This document shows, piece after piece, positions 53,300-62,085 of a stretch of 64,000 bases of DNA. How positions within the stretch are numbered: the stretch's first letter is position 1; every line of letters begins with the position of its first letter. Location: positions 1-64,000 of the forward strand of contig NZ_FOZW01000013.1 in assembly GCF_900116195.1 (NCBI RefSeq). Direction: 5' to 3'. The translations under genes and the position numbers were made by a program. A model generated the notes under the pieces. It saw only the letters and a list, made by a program, of their open reading frames with translations, did not search any database and was not told the DNA's origin. The DNA comes from Alloyangia pacifica (GTDB lineage: Bacteria > Pseudomonadota > Alphaproteobacteria > Rhodobacterales > Rhodobacteraceae).

Positions 53300-54099
53300 C
53301 AGTCGCAGCGCACCGACATGCCACCGTCGACGACGATCTCGGTGCCGGTGATGAAGCGCGCTTCGTCCGACGCGAGAAAGAGCGCCGCGTTTGCCGTGTC
53401 GCGCCCGTCTCCCATCCAGCCCATAGGGATCCGCGCCAGCCGCTGCGCCAGCAGCGCATCGACGTCGCCGCCGGCGCGCTGGCCCGCCAGCCGCGCCTCG
53501 ACCATCGGCGTGTGCAGCTGCCCCGGCACCACGGTGTTCACCCGCACGCCCTTGGCCGCGTATTCGACCGCCGTGACCTTGCCGAACTGGATCACGGCTG
53601 CCTTCGACGAGGCATAGGCCACCTGCGCCGCGCCGGTCCAGCGGGTGCCCGAGGTCGAGGAGGTGTTGACGATCGCGCCCGAGCCCTGCGCCTCCATGTG
53701 GGGCAGCACCGACTTGCAGGTCAGGAAGACGGACTTCAGGTTGAAGTCCATCTGCCGGTCCCAGTCTTCCTCGGAAAGCTGCGCCGCGCCCCCCTTGAAC
53801 GAGCCGCCGACGTTGTTGACCAGAATGTCGACCCTGCCGAAGCGGGCGATGCAGGCCGCCACCATGGCCTCGACGCTGGCGCGGTCGGTCACGTCACAGA
53901 GGTAGGGTTCCACCTCGCCGCCCGCCTCGCGGGTGCGGGTCAGGGTCTCTTCCATCGTGTCGGCGCGCAGGTCGACCGCGAAGATCTTGGCGCCTTCTTC
54001 TGCGAAGCGCACACAGGCGGCGCGGCCGTTGCCCCAGCCCGGCCCGACGCAGCCTGCGCCGGTGACGATGGCGACCTTGCTTTCGAGACGCCGGGTCAT
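53299..54099 (-). CDS. Short-chain dehydrogenase/reductase
   Basis: A 266-residue Rossmann enzyme. Cofactor motif VTGAGCVGPGWGNGRAACVRF (a long form of TGxxxGxG), NNVGGS, the Ser in NTSSTSGTRWTG, and YASSKAAV with the catalytic Tyr and Lys. The glycine-rich loop has an insertion relative to common SDRs. It likely oxidises a hydroxyl of the pathway intermediate with NAD(P). Frames overlap both neighbours. Confidence 0.92.
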   Translation of the reverse strand: MTRRLESKVAIVTGAGCVGPGWGNGRAACVRFAEEGAKIFAVDLRADTMEETLTRTREAGGEVEPYLCDVTDRASVEAMVAACIARFGRVDILVNNVGGSFKGGAAQLSEEDWDRQMDFNLKSVFLTCKSVLPHMEAQGSGAIVNTSSTSGTRWTGAAQVAYASSKAAVIQFGKVTAVEYAAKGVRVNTVVPGQLHTPMVEARLAGQRAGGDVDALLAQRLARIPMGWMGDGRDTANAALFLASDEARFITGTEIVVDGGMSVRCD

Positions 54100-54974
54100 G
54101 CGACGTCTCCGAAATCGTAGAGCCGCGCGGGGTTGTCCACGAGCAGGCGTTTGAGCGCGTCTTCGGTGGGGGCGATCACCTTCAGCGTGTCGACCAGCAC
54201 GCCATCGTCCGGCGGCGCGGCGCGGAAGTTCGGATGCGGCCAGTCGGTGCCCCAGATCGTGCGCTCGGGGTAAAGCGCGACCAGCTTAGCGGCAAAGGGC
54301 GTGGCGTCGGCATAGGGCGGCTCCTCGACCGAGCAGCGCTCGGATCCCGAGACCTTGAGCCAGATGTGCGCCTTCTCGCCCAGCCGGATGAGATCCTGAA
54401 ACGGTGCCTGATCCATCCCGAGGCTGGCATCGATCCGGCCCATGTGGTCGATCACCACCGGGCACGGCAGGTCGGCCAGCACCGGCGCGAGCTCGGCGAT
54501 GAGCTTGGCCTCCATGTGGATCAGCAGCTGCCAGCCGTGCCGTGCCAGCCGCGGCGCGAGCGCGCGCAGCTGGTCGTGGGTGGCTCCGGGTGCGAGGTGG
54601 GACATGTAGTTGAAGCGTACTCCGCGGAAGCCCTGCACGTGCAGCTCGGTGATCTGCGCTTCCGAGATCTCGGGCGAGGCCAGCGCGATGCCGAGGTAGC
54701 GCCCCGGACGCGCCGCCATGGCGTCGGCCACCACCGAGTTGTCATGGCCGTGGCAGCCGGACTGGACGATCACGCAGCGGTCGATGCCCAGCATGTCATG
54801 CAGCGCGAAAAGCTCTTCCTTGGGCGCATCGCCGGGCTTGAAGCCGCTCTCGGGCGCGTAGGGGAAGCGCGAGGTCGGACCGAAGACATGCACGTGACAG
54901 TCGGTGGCACCCTTGGGCAGGGCCAGCGTGGGCGCGCTGCGGTCAGGGTTCCATGTGATGGGGGCGTCGTTCAT
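54096..54974 (-). CDS. Amidohydrolase_2 family hydrolase (LigI-like lactonase)
   Basis: A 292-residue TIM-barrel hydrolase. It begins GATDCHVHVFGPTSRFPYAP with the metal HxH pair, and has RCVIVQSGCHGHDNSVVADA, PVVIDHMGRIDAS and IWGTDWPHPN with the catalytic Asp. This set is that of 2-pyrone-4,6-dicarboxylate lactonase (LigI) and close relatives in protocatechuate 4,5-cleavage and related pathways. The exact lactone is unknown. Confidence 0.9.
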   Translation of the reverse strand: MNDAPITWNPDRSAPTLALPKGATDCHVHVFGPTSRFPYAPESGFKPGDAPKEELFALHDMLGIDRCVIVQSGCHGHDNSVVADAMAARPGRYLGIALASPEISEAQITELHVQGFRGVRFNYMSHLAPGATHDQLRALAPRLARHGWQLLIHMEAKLIAELAPVLADLPCPVVIDHMGRIDASLGMDQAPFQDLIRLGEKAHIWLKVSGSERCSVEEPPYADATPFAAKLVALYPERTIWGTDWPHPNFRAAPPDDGVLVDTLKVIAPTEDALKRLLVDNPARLYDFGDVA

Positions 54975-55534
54975 GTCAGCTCCTTCGGCGCGTCCTGAGG
55001 CGGGGAGATGCGGAACACGTTGAGTGTGGCGGAGATCAGCGTGTAGTAGCCGATGACCCCCACCAGATCGACGAGCCGCTGGGTGCCCAGCACCGCTTCG
55101 GCCTCGGCATAAAGCGCATCGGGCACGGTGTTGGTGGTCAGCACGGAGATGGCGACGAAGTGGGTTACGCGCTCTTCGGCATCGGCGTAGGGCGGTTCGG
55201 CCCCGGTGCGCAGAGCCTCGACCAACTCCGGGGAGAGACCAGCCTTCAGTGCCGGCGGCTTATGCGCGAACCACTCGTATTCGGCGCTCCAGTGTCGGGC
55301 CATGGTGAGGATCGCCAGCTCGCTCAGCCGCGGCTCGAGCGCGCTGTCATAGCGGCAGTAGCGCCCCAGCTCCTGCGCCTTGGCGGCAAGTTCCGGGCGG
55401 TGCAGCCACACGGCGAGCGGTCCGCGCACCCCGCCGCGCGGGCCAGAGGCGATGGCCTCGTGGATCTCGCGCTGGCGGTCGGTATAGGTCTCGGGGTCCG
55501 GGGCGGCGAGGCGCTGCTTCGGCCAGTCGGTCAT
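54971..55534 (-). CDS. Carboxymuconolactone decarboxylase-family protein
   Basis: A 187-residue all-helical protein. EPRLSELAILTMARHWSAEYEWFAHKP has the CMD/AhpD-like helix with Glu and His, but no CxxC is seen, so it is closer to decarboxylase-type members than to AhpD peroxidases. DLVGVIGYYTLISATLNVF is the typical C-terminal helix. Position next to a LigI-like lactonase supports a lactone or keto-acid decarboxylation step. Confidence 0.9.
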   Translation of the reverse strand: MTDWPKQRLAAPDPETYTDRQREIHEAIASGPRGGVRGPLAVWLHRPELAAKAQELGRYCRYDSALEPRLSELAILTMARHWSAEYEWFAHKPPALKAGLSPELVEALRTGAEPPYADAEERVTHFVAISVLTTNTVPDALYAEAEAVLGTQRLVDLVGVIGYYTLISATLNVFRISPPQDAPKELT

Positions 55535-56187
55535 GTCGGGGCCTCCGTGGCCTTGAATGCGGGTTCGACGGTGCTGAAGCGGTCGAGCCAGGTCACGAGC
55601 TCCGGCCAGCGGTCACGCCAGGTGACGGGCGCGCGCCAGTCGAGATAGCCGAGTGTGCAGGCCAGCGAGATCGCCGCCGCGTCGGTGCGGGCAGGGTCCG
55701 GGGGCTGGGCGGCGAGCGCCGAAAGCCCCCGCTCGACCTTGCCGCGCTGGTGGGCCAGCCACTCCTCCGAGATCTTCTCGGCTCCGCGGAAACGGCCCTC
55801 GTAGACCATCAACAGCGCCGCATCGGTCACCCCGTCCGCGAGGCAGGCCTGCGTCAGGCAGTGAAACCGTTCGCGACCGTCACGCGGGAGGATGCCGCGC
55901 CCCTCGGCGAGGCTGTCGAGGAACTCGAGGATCACCCTGCTGTCGTAGAGCGTCTCGCCGTCGGTCATCAGGCAGGGCATCTTGCCCAGCGGGTTCTGCT
56001 CGCGCAGGTCGTCCGAGGGATCGCGGGTGTCGGCGGGGATCAGTTCGATCCGGTCCGAAAGCCCCAGCACCTGCGCCGCCATGCGCACCTTGCGGCCGTA
56101 GGGGGAGGTCAGCGTCGTGCGCAGGATCGCGCGGCCGCCGTCCCCCGCGCCGCGGAGCGCGAGGGGTTTGTCGAGGGTCATGCTCAT
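55531..56187 (-). CDS. Glutathione S-transferase
   Basis: A 218-residue protein with a thioredoxin-fold N-terminus (LRTTLTSPYGRKVRMAAQVLG, NPLGKMPCLMTDGETLYDSRVI) and an all-helical C-terminal domain (from about 105). The Ser in TTLTSPYGRK is the likely glutathione-activating residue. The ATG at 56187 overlaps the TRAP large-subunit stop. In such operons a GST may open, isomerise or dehalogenate an intermediate. Confidence 0.9.
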   Translation of the reverse strand: MSMTLDKPLALRGAGDGGRAILRTTLTSPYGRKVRMAAQVLGLSDRIELIPADTRDPSDDLREQNPLGKMPCLMTDGETLYDSRVILEFLDSLAEGRGILPRDGRERFHCLTQACLADGVTDAALLMVYEGRFRGAEKISEEWLAHQRGKVERGLSALAAQPPDPARTDAAAISLACTLGYLDWRAPVTWRDRWPELVTWLDRFSTVEPAFKATEAPT

Positions 56188-57494
56188 AGCATCGTCTCCG
56201 GCAGGAAGAGGGCGATCTGCGGGATCAGGCACAGCAGGATCAGCATGGCAAAGCCCGCCAGCACGAAGGGCAGCAGCCCCTTGAACACCTGCTCCAGCGA
56301 CACCCGCCCGTTCGAGGCCGATTGCACCACGAAGCAGTTGATCCCCACCGGCGGTGTCACCGCGCCAATCTCGACCAGCAGCACCACGAAGATGCCGAAC
56401 CAGATCGGATCGAATCCGAGGTTCATCATCACCGGGTGGGTGATCGGCAGGGTGATGGCCAGCAGCGCGGGCGCGTCCATCATCATCCCCAGCGCGAGGT
56501 AGATTAGCGAGACCAGCAGCACGATCACCCAGCGGTTCACGTCGAGCCCGGTCAGGTAGCCGCCCACCGCGTTCGCCACGCCCGAGAGCGCAAGGAACTT
56601 CGAGAAGACCAGCGCGCAGATCAGGATGCCGAAGATCATCGCCGAGGTCTGGATGGTCTCGAGCAGCGTCTTGCGCAGCTCCACGCCCTTGATCCCCCGG
56701 TGCCGGATGATCGCCAACAGGAAGGTGGCGAAGGCCCCGATGCCGCCCGCCTCGGTCGGGGTGAAGATGCCGACGTAGAGGCCCACGACGATCAGCAGGA
56801 TGATCAGCACCAGCGGACCGGCCAGCTTCAGAGAGGCGAATTTTTCGCGCAGGGTGAAGCTGTAGCTCTCCTGCGGTGCCAGCGACGGGTTGCGCAGCAC
56901 CGTCAGCCAGATGGCGAGGCAGAGCACCAGCGCAAACACGATGCCGGGGATGAAGCCAGCGATCAGCAGCGCGCCGATCGAGCTGTCGGTGAGGATGCCG
57001 TAGACCACCACCAGCGCCGAGGGCGGGATCATCACCGCCAATGTGCCCGCGATGGCGATCGAGGCCGAGGCGAGGCTCTTATCGTAACCCCGGTCGAGCA
57101 TCTGCGGCAGCGCCAGCTTGGTGAAGACGGTCGCCGTGCCCACCGAGGAGCCGGAGGCCGCGCCGAAAGCCGCAGCGCCGAGCGTCGTCGAGATCGCGAG
57201 GCCGCCGCGCAGGTTGCCGAGCCACTTGGTGGTGGCTTCGAAGAGGTCCTCGCCGAGGCCTGCGCGCATGGCGAAGAAGCCCATGAGCAGGAACAGCGGG
57301 ATGACCGAGAAGTGGAAGCTGTGGGTTGTGTCGAAGAAGACGGTGCCGAGGATCGCCGTCGCGGCCTTGAAGCCGACGAGCGAGGCAAGGCCGAAAGCGC
57401 CCACGAGGCCCAGCACCACCATCACGTTGATGCCCAGCAGGATGCCGCCGAACAGCGCGGCCACACCAATCCCGCCAATCAGGAGCGAGCTCAT
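56184..57494 (-). CDS. dctM: TRAP transporter large membrane subunit
   Basis: A 436-residue protein with 12 helices. LLMGFFAMRAGLGEDLF, TVMIPPSALVVVYGILTD (seen as VMIPPSALVVVYG), GIFTPTEAGGIGAF and VTPPVGINCFVVQ are DctM signatures. Overlaps dctQ and the GST gene by four bases each. Distinct in sequence from the DctM at 34991. Confidence 0.94.
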   Translation of the reverse strand: MSSLLIGGIGVAALFGGILLGINVMVVLGLVGAFGLASLVGFKAATAILGTVFFDTTHSFHFSVIPLFLLMGFFAMRAGLGEDLFEATTKWLGNLRGGLAISTTLGAAAFGAASGSSVGTATVFTKLALPQMLDRGYDKSLASASIAIAGTLAVMIPPSALVVVYGILTDSSIGALLIAGFIPGIVFALVLCLAIWLTVLRNPSLAPQESYSFTLREKFASLKLAGPLVLIILLIVVGLYVGIFTPTEAGGIGAFATFLLAIIRHRGIKGVELRKTLLETIQTSAMIFGILICALVFSKFLALSGVANAVGGYLTGLDVNRWVIVLLVSLIYLALGMMMDAPALLAITLPITHPVMMNLGFDPIWFGIFVVLLVEIGAVTPPVGINCFVVQSASNGRVSLEQVFKGLLPFVLAGFAMLILLCLIPQIALFLPETML

Positions 57495-58015
57495 TCCATC
57501 ACCTCATCAGAGTCGTCGTCGAGAGTTCCGCCGAGCGCCACCCAGATCCCGTCGAGCAGGTACTGGATCGCCAGCAGGCCAAGGCCGAAGCAGATCGCGA
57601 ATTTGATCGGCCAGATCGGGAAGCGGATCGATCCGCGTTCGAGCTCGCCGATGGCGAAGCTCTTGGCCGCCATCAGCCAGCCCGCGTAGGCAGCCCAGGC
57701 GAAGAGCACGAAGCCCGCCAGCATCGCCAGCACCTTGGCCGCCCGCGCGAGGCCTTTCGGCAGGCGCTGGGTCAGCAGGACCACCTTGATGTGACCGCCG
57801 TGCATCTGGGTCAGTGCCAGCGACAGGAAGATGATCAGTGGCAGCGCGCTTTCCGTCAGCTCCAGCGTGCCGGTGACCGGCTGGTTGAAGGCGTAGCGCA
57901 TGATCACGTTGGCAACGACCAGCAGCATGACCGCGAAGATCAGCACGCCGGCGGCTGTGCCGCACAGCGACAGGAGTGCGCCGTAGCGACGGCGCAGGGT
58001 TTCTAGCGTTTGCAT
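57491..58015 (-). CDS. dctQ: TRAP transporter small membrane subunit
   Basis: A 174-residue protein with four helices. NVIMRYAFNQPVTGTLELTE is the DctQ signature and ALTQMHGGHIKVVLL follows. Ends with a short acidic tail DDDSDEVME. Confidence 0.92.
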   Translation of the reverse strand: MQTLETLRRRYGALLSLCGTAAGVLIFAVMLLVVANVIMRYAFNQPVTGTLELTESALPLIIFLSLALTQMHGGHIKVVLLTQRLPKGLARAAKVLAMLAGFVLFAWAAYAGWLMAAKSFAIGELERGSIRFPIWPIKFAICFGLGLLAIQYLLDGIWVALGGTLDDDSDEVME

Positions 58016-58086
58016 CTCAGGGACTCTCGCGAGGGGGAGGTCCCGCGCCGGGGGTACGCTGTGGCGCGGGACCGGTCACGTCCGGG

Positions 58087-59118
58087 TCAGGACGGTGTGT
58101 CGAAGCCGAAGTTCTTGGCGATCTCTTCAGCCGGAACGCCGAGCGCGTTTGCCTTGTCGATCCACTCCTGGCGCACTTCCTGAACTCCGGCATCTTCGAG
58201 AACGCCGAGCAGTTCCTCCTTCGGGAAGGGGATCACCTCGACGCCCAGATCGCCCTTCCACAGCTCGCGCACGCGGGCGGCGTCCTCGTCCACCACGCGG
58301 GCATACTCCACGAGGTAGTCCTTGCCGAGCTGATCGACGACGGCCTTGGTCTCGTCGTCCATCCCGTTGTAGCTGTCGAGGTTCATCGCCAGCAGGTGGC
58401 CGAAGGAGGCGCCGAGCGGCACTTCGATGTAGTACTTGGCAACCTCGTCATACTTCCAGCCGCGCGCCAGGGCGGGGCCGATCGGGGTGCAGTCGATGAT
58501 CGAACGCTGCAGGGCCTCGTAGGCCTCCGAGGTGGCGATCGACACCGGCGAAGCGCCGAGCGCCTCGATCAGCTTGGGATAGGCAAAGCCGTAGGAGCGG
58601 ATGCGCAGGCCCTTCATGTCGGCGGCGCTCTTCACCGGCTTGGTGCAGAGCAGGCCGTAGTCCTCGAGCGGGCGGAAGCCGAAGGCGTGGATGTTCTGGC
58701 TCGCCAGTTCCTCGCCGAACTGCGGGTAGGTGGCGTGCATCTCTTCCATGAACTGCCCGACTTCGAGCGTGTTCATCGGCTGCGGGATGAAGAAGCCCAC
58801 AGCGTTGTTGAGCGGCATGAGATCGGGGAAATACGGGGTGATGATATCGCCGAAGTCGCCGACGCCGGCGGCCAGCGCCTCGGGGATTTCGCGGGTCTTG
58901 GCGACCGAGCCGCCCCAGAAGACCTCGATGCTGTGCTTGCCGCCGGTGCGCTCGGCGAACTGGTCGACGAGCCACTGCGTGGTGATCGCCTGTGCATCCC
59001 CTGCGCCCTGCGGCTTGAAGGTGATCCACTTGTAGGTGTCGGCCTGCGCGACGGACGCGAGGCCGGTGGCCGTCACAAGCGCAAGCGCCGACGACCGCAG
59101 AATTGCGTTCAGAGACAT
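58087..59118 (-). CDS. dctP: TRAP transporter substrate-binding protein
   Basis: A 343-residue periplasmic protein. A Sec signal (SSALALVTATGLASVAQA) precedes DTYKWITFKPQGAGDAQ. LRIRSYGFAYPKLIEALGAS and SEAYEALQRSIIDCTPIG are DctP signatures, with Arg in IRSYG as the likely carboxylate anchor. The start at 59118 (MSLNAIL) is used because the signal peptide begins there and GGGAGGA lies upstream. First gene of the operon whose products import and degrade a carboxylic acid. Confidence 0.93.
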   Translation of the reverse strand: MSLNAILRSSALALVTATGLASVAQADTYKWITFKPQGAGDAQAITTQWLVDQFAERTGGKHSIEVFWGGSVAKTREIPEALAAGVGDFGDIITPYFPDLMPLNNAVGFFIPQPMNTLEVGQFMEEMHATYPQFGEELASQNIHAFGFRPLEDYGLLCTKPVKSAADMKGLRIRSYGFAYPKLIEALGASPVSIATSEAYEALQRSIIDCTPIGPALARGWKYDEVAKYYIEVPLGASFGHLLAMNLDSYNGMDDETKAVVDQLGKDYLVEYARVVDEDAARVRELWKGDLGVEVIPFPKEELLGVLEDAGVQEVRQEWIDKANALGVPAEEIAKNFGFDTPS

Positions 59119-59215
59119 GAGTCCTCCCAAGATTGCGGGCCATCCTCCAGGCCCGTCGCAGGTGATCCTCGGTGATCTCGAGGCATGATTCAAATACTGT
59201 TATATGATCGCTTCG

Positions 59216-59230
59216 ATACCTTTTAGGTAT
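59216..59230. promoter_or_regulatory. Candidate LysR-type operator upstream of dctP
   Basis: A perfect interrupted palindrome ATACC-TTTTA-GGTAT lies about 100 bases before the dctP start and just after the lysR stop. LysR proteins bind T-N11-A palindromes of this size, and the neighbouring regulator is the obvious candidate. Confidence 0.4.
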
Positions 59231-59233
59231 TGC

Positions 59234-60175
59234 TCAACGCCAGACACCCGATGCGACCAGCTCTCCCACGATGTCGCGCACCAGCCCTTCGACCACCTGG
59301 ATTGCCTTCTTGCCGCGCTGGTCGGCCTTGGTCGCGGTACAGAGCGTCCAGGCCATCTGTGGCTGCACGATGGGCCGGGCTTCGAGCGTGCCGTTCTGCA
59401 CCTCCGAGAGCACCCCGCCATAGGTCAGGATCGTGAAGCCGTGGCCGTGGCGGACCAGAGATTTCAGGTGCCACACCCCATCGACGCGCTGCACGATATT
59501 CAGCTCGGCGCCGACTTCGTCGGCGTGCTTGTCCACCAGAATGCGCAGGAAGTTCGGGCGGCTCGGCATGATCAGCGGCATCGCCGCGGCCTCCGCCAGC
59601 GTGTAGCTGTCCTTGTCGAACGAGCCGCAGGGGCCGATCACGTTGAGATGCTCGACCAGCAACTCGGTGGTGACGATGTCGTCCTGCAAGGGCGCGTCAT
59701 GCATGACCGCGAGGCCGATCTCGCCCTGCGAGAGCTTGTGCTCGAGCGCATTGGAGAAGCCCTCGACGAAGCGCAGCTCGATCTCGGGGTATTCGGCCTT
59801 TACCCGCGCCAGCAGCGGCGGCGTGATGAACTCGCCCGGCGTTGGGGGCATGCCCACCACCACCACGCCCTGCGGCCGTTCGGCATGGGCGGTGACATCG
59901 TGATGGGCCTGCGCGATCTGCGCCATGATCGCATAGGCGCGGCGCTGCAGGATCTCGCCCGCCTCGGTCAGTTCCATCCCGCGCGCGGTGCGGTTGAACA
60001 CCTTCAGCCCCAGGTCGCTTTCGAGCCGGGCGATCTGCCGGCTGAGCGCGGGTTGCGCGATGCGCAGCCGCTCGGAGGCGCGGGTCATGTTCTTTTCCTC
60101 CGCGACGCAGAGGAAGTAGCGCAGGCTGCGCAGTTCGGGCTGCCAGTCGCGCAGCGTGCTTCCGGTCTCGACCAT
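59234..60175 (-). CDS. LysR-family transcriptional regulator
   Basis: A 313-residue regulator. The winged helix has LRSLRYFLCVAEEKNMTRASE and LRIAQPALSRQIARLESDLG as the recognition region. The effector domain (from about 95) senses a small molecule. It starts at 60175 (MVETGST), as upstream residues of the open frame are Arg-rich nonsense. It is on the same strand as the TRAP operon and is probably its activator. Confidence 0.92.
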   Translation of the reverse strand: MVETGSTLRDWQPELRSLRYFLCVAEEKNMTRASERLRIAQPALSRQIARLESDLGLKVFNRTARGMELTEAGEILQRRAYAIMAQIAQAHHDVTAHAERPQGVVVVGMPPTPGEFITPPLLARVKAEYPEIELRFVEGFSNALEHKLSQGEIGLAVMHDAPLQDDIVTTELLVEHLNVIGPCGSFDKDSYTLAEAAAMPLIMPSRPNFLRILVDKHADEVGAELNIVQRVDGVWHLKSLVRHGHGFTILTYGGVLSEVQNGTLEARPIVQPQMAWTLCTATKADQRGKKAIQVVEGLVRDIVGELVASGVWR

Positions 60176-60192
60176 CTCCCCCCTCCGCCGGC

Positions 60193-60792
60193 TCAGTCGT
60201 CGGGCCGGATCAGCTCCCAGGCCTCGGTCACGGTGGCGTAGTCGCGATATCCCATGCGCGAGATCGGGCGCGCCTTCACCGTGTCGAAGCGGCCCCCGGT
60301 GATGTACTCGTCGCGGATGTGGGTCTGAACGACTTGACCGATGACCATGAAGCGATTGATCGGCGAGCCAGTGCGGTCGGTCAGTTCGGTCACCGAAAGT
60401 GTCACGCATTCCAGCGCAGCGGGGCTTTCAGCCACGAAAGGCGCATCGGTCTCGATGCTGGTGCCGAGGGTGAGCCCGGCCTTGTCGAACTCGTTGGCGC
60501 CGTCGGGCATCGCCTCGGACGAGACGTTCATCGCCTGCGCCAGCGCCTCGGTGGCCAGGGAGAAGGTGAACTCACCCCGGTCGCGGGCGTTGACCACCGA
60601 GTGTTTCAGCCCGTCCGAGGTGAAGCAGATCATATGCGGGCTGTTGCCGATGGCGTTGAAGAAGGAATAGGGGCCGAGGTTGGGCACCCCTTCCGCATTG
60701 CGCGTGCCGATCCAGCCGATCGGGCGCGGCGCGATGATCGCCTTGAAGGGGTCGAACGTCAGGATATCGGGGCGTGTGTCGCCGTAATGCAT
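60193..60792 (-). CDS. Flavin reductase-family protein
   Basis: A 199-residue FMN-binding protein of the DIM6/NTAB type. FKAIIAPRPIGWIGTRNAEG, NLGPYSFFNAIGNSPHMICF and GEFTFSLATEALAQAMN are family signatures. It may supply reduced flavin to a monooxygenase or act as a redox enzyme itself. It lies just upstream of lysR on the same strand. The ATG at 60792 follows GGAGGTTCC. Confidence 0.9.
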   Translation of the reverse strand: MHYGDTRPDILTFDPFKAIIAPRPIGWIGTRNAEGVPNLGPYSFFNAIGNSPHMICFTSDGLKHSVVNARDRGEFTFSLATEALAQAMNVSSEAMPDGANEFDKAGLTLGTSIETDAPFVAESPAALECVTLSVTELTDRTGSPINRFMVIGQVVQTHIRDEYITGGRFDTVKARPISRMGYRDYATVTEAWELIRPDD

Positions 60793-60943
60793 GGAACCTC
60801 CACGGGATTTCTTGCGCCTTTCTAGGGCGAAGCGCCGCAGGAAGGCCATTGTTTTCCGGCGGTGCGCAGCGTCAGCACGTTGAGGCGGTCAGGCGCTGGA
60901 GGCGCCTGCGCCCGCCGCAAAGCAGGGGCGGGAGGGGGCCTCG

Positions 60944-61372
60944 TCAGGCGTCGTCGCGCAGCACGCCCTTCTTCAGGATGAGATTGGCGTAGAGCCGCCG
61001 CTCGCCCGTGGCGACCACCGCATAGGCCTGCTTCGTCCGCTCGTAGAAATCGAAACGGTCGACCTGCTGAACCTGCACCGGGCCCTCGTTGGCGGTGACG
61101 AGCAGCTGGTCGAAGACATCGAAGATTTCAGGCCGTCCGTCCGGGCAGGCCATGACCGCAGCGGGCGTTTCGACGAAATCGTCGAGGGGAAAGAGCGACA
61201 GTACCGCCTCGGCGGCGCGGTCGATGCCGATACCCGGCAAGCGCACCAGCCGCTGCGCAACGCGCGCGGCGGGGAAATTTGCATCGACAAGCACGATCTC
61301 GTCGCCGTGGCCCATGTCGCGGAGAATGGCGAGCAGCTCTCCGGTCAGCAGGGGATTGATGGTCTTCAGCAT
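60944..61372 (-). CDS. RbsD/FucU-family mutarotase
   Basis: A 142-residue protein, MLKTINPLLTGELLAILRDMGHGDEIVLVDANFP being the family start (seen as LLAILRDMGHGDEIVLVDAN with the catalytic His), ending RLYANLILKKGVLRD. It converts sugar anomers, most likely of fucose or a related sugar. The start at 61372 has GGAGG six bases upstream. It stands alone and is divergent from the heme oxygenase gene. Confidence 0.92.
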   Translation of the reverse strand: MLKTINPLLTGELLAILRDMGHGDEIVLVDANFPAARVAQRLVRLPGIGIDRAAEAVLSLFPLDDFVETPAAVMACPDGRPEIFDVFDQLLVTANEGPVQVQQVDRFDFYERTKQAYAVVATGERRLYANLILKKGVLRDDA

Positions 61373-61518
61373 TATGTCCTCCGGCATCTGCAGTCCGACC
61401 GCAAGCGACAGCAGGACGCGTCACAAGGCAACAGGAAAATTTCCCGAACGACGGAACCAATGGGCCGGCGGGGAGTTGAAGGTGGTCGGCATAAAATAAA
61501 ACAACAGGGACAGGCAGT

Positions 61519-62085
61519 GTGAAGGACTTCGTGGACGCCCCGGATCTGCTCCGGGACTGCAATCTGAGGGATGCCCTCCGCAGCGCGACCGCGGGCCCGC
61601 ATCGCCGTCTCGACGCCCAGCTTTCCCGGCTCGATCTCACAAGCTCGGATGATCGTCGTGCTTTCTGCGAGGTGCAGAGGCGCGGGTTCACGCGGCTTGG
61701 GGCAGCCTGCGGCTGGGACGCGGCCGAGGCCGCGACGGCCCTGAGAGATACGCTCAAAGCACTGGACGAGGACTTGGGGCCGCAGCCTTTGCCGGGGCCG
61801 GGGCTTGACCTGCCTCTGCACGGCGACGCCGTGGCCTACCTGTTGCTGGGCTCGCAGCTTGGCACCGCGGTGCTGCGCCGGACGCTGCCCGAACCGCCCA
61901 CCCGGGGATTTTTCGCGCTGACCGGGGATCGTGTCGCCTGGCGCGCCTTCTGCCTGCGGCTTGGCGCACAGCCAGACGATAGTGCGGAATCGCGCCGCGT
62001 TCTGCGCGATGCCATTCGCGCCTTTTCCATTTTCGAACACGAAACGCGGGCGGTTCTGAGCGCGCCCGTCGACGGAGCCCCATGA
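61519..62085 (+). CDS. bphO: Bacterial heme oxygenase (biliverdin-forming)
   Basis: A 188-residue helical protein. LRDALRSATAGPHRRLDAQLSRLDL contains the proximal His of the family (ATAGPHRRLD), and DAVAYLLLGSQLGTAVLRR corresponds to the distal helix with the Gly pair. It opens heme to biliverdin, the chromophore of the phytochrome encoded next, whose ATG overlaps its stop. It uses a GTG start at 61519 with ACAGGGACAGG upstream. Confidence 0.88.
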   Translation: MKDFVDAPDLLRDCNLRDALRSATAGPHRRLDAQLSRLDLTSSDDRRAFCEVQRRGFTRLGAACGWDAAEAATALRDTLKALDEDLGPQPLPGPGLDLPLHGDAVAYLLLGSQLGTAVLRRTLPEPPTRGFFALTGDRVAWRAFCLRLGAQPDDSAESRRVLRDAIRAFSIFEHETRAVLSAPVDGAP

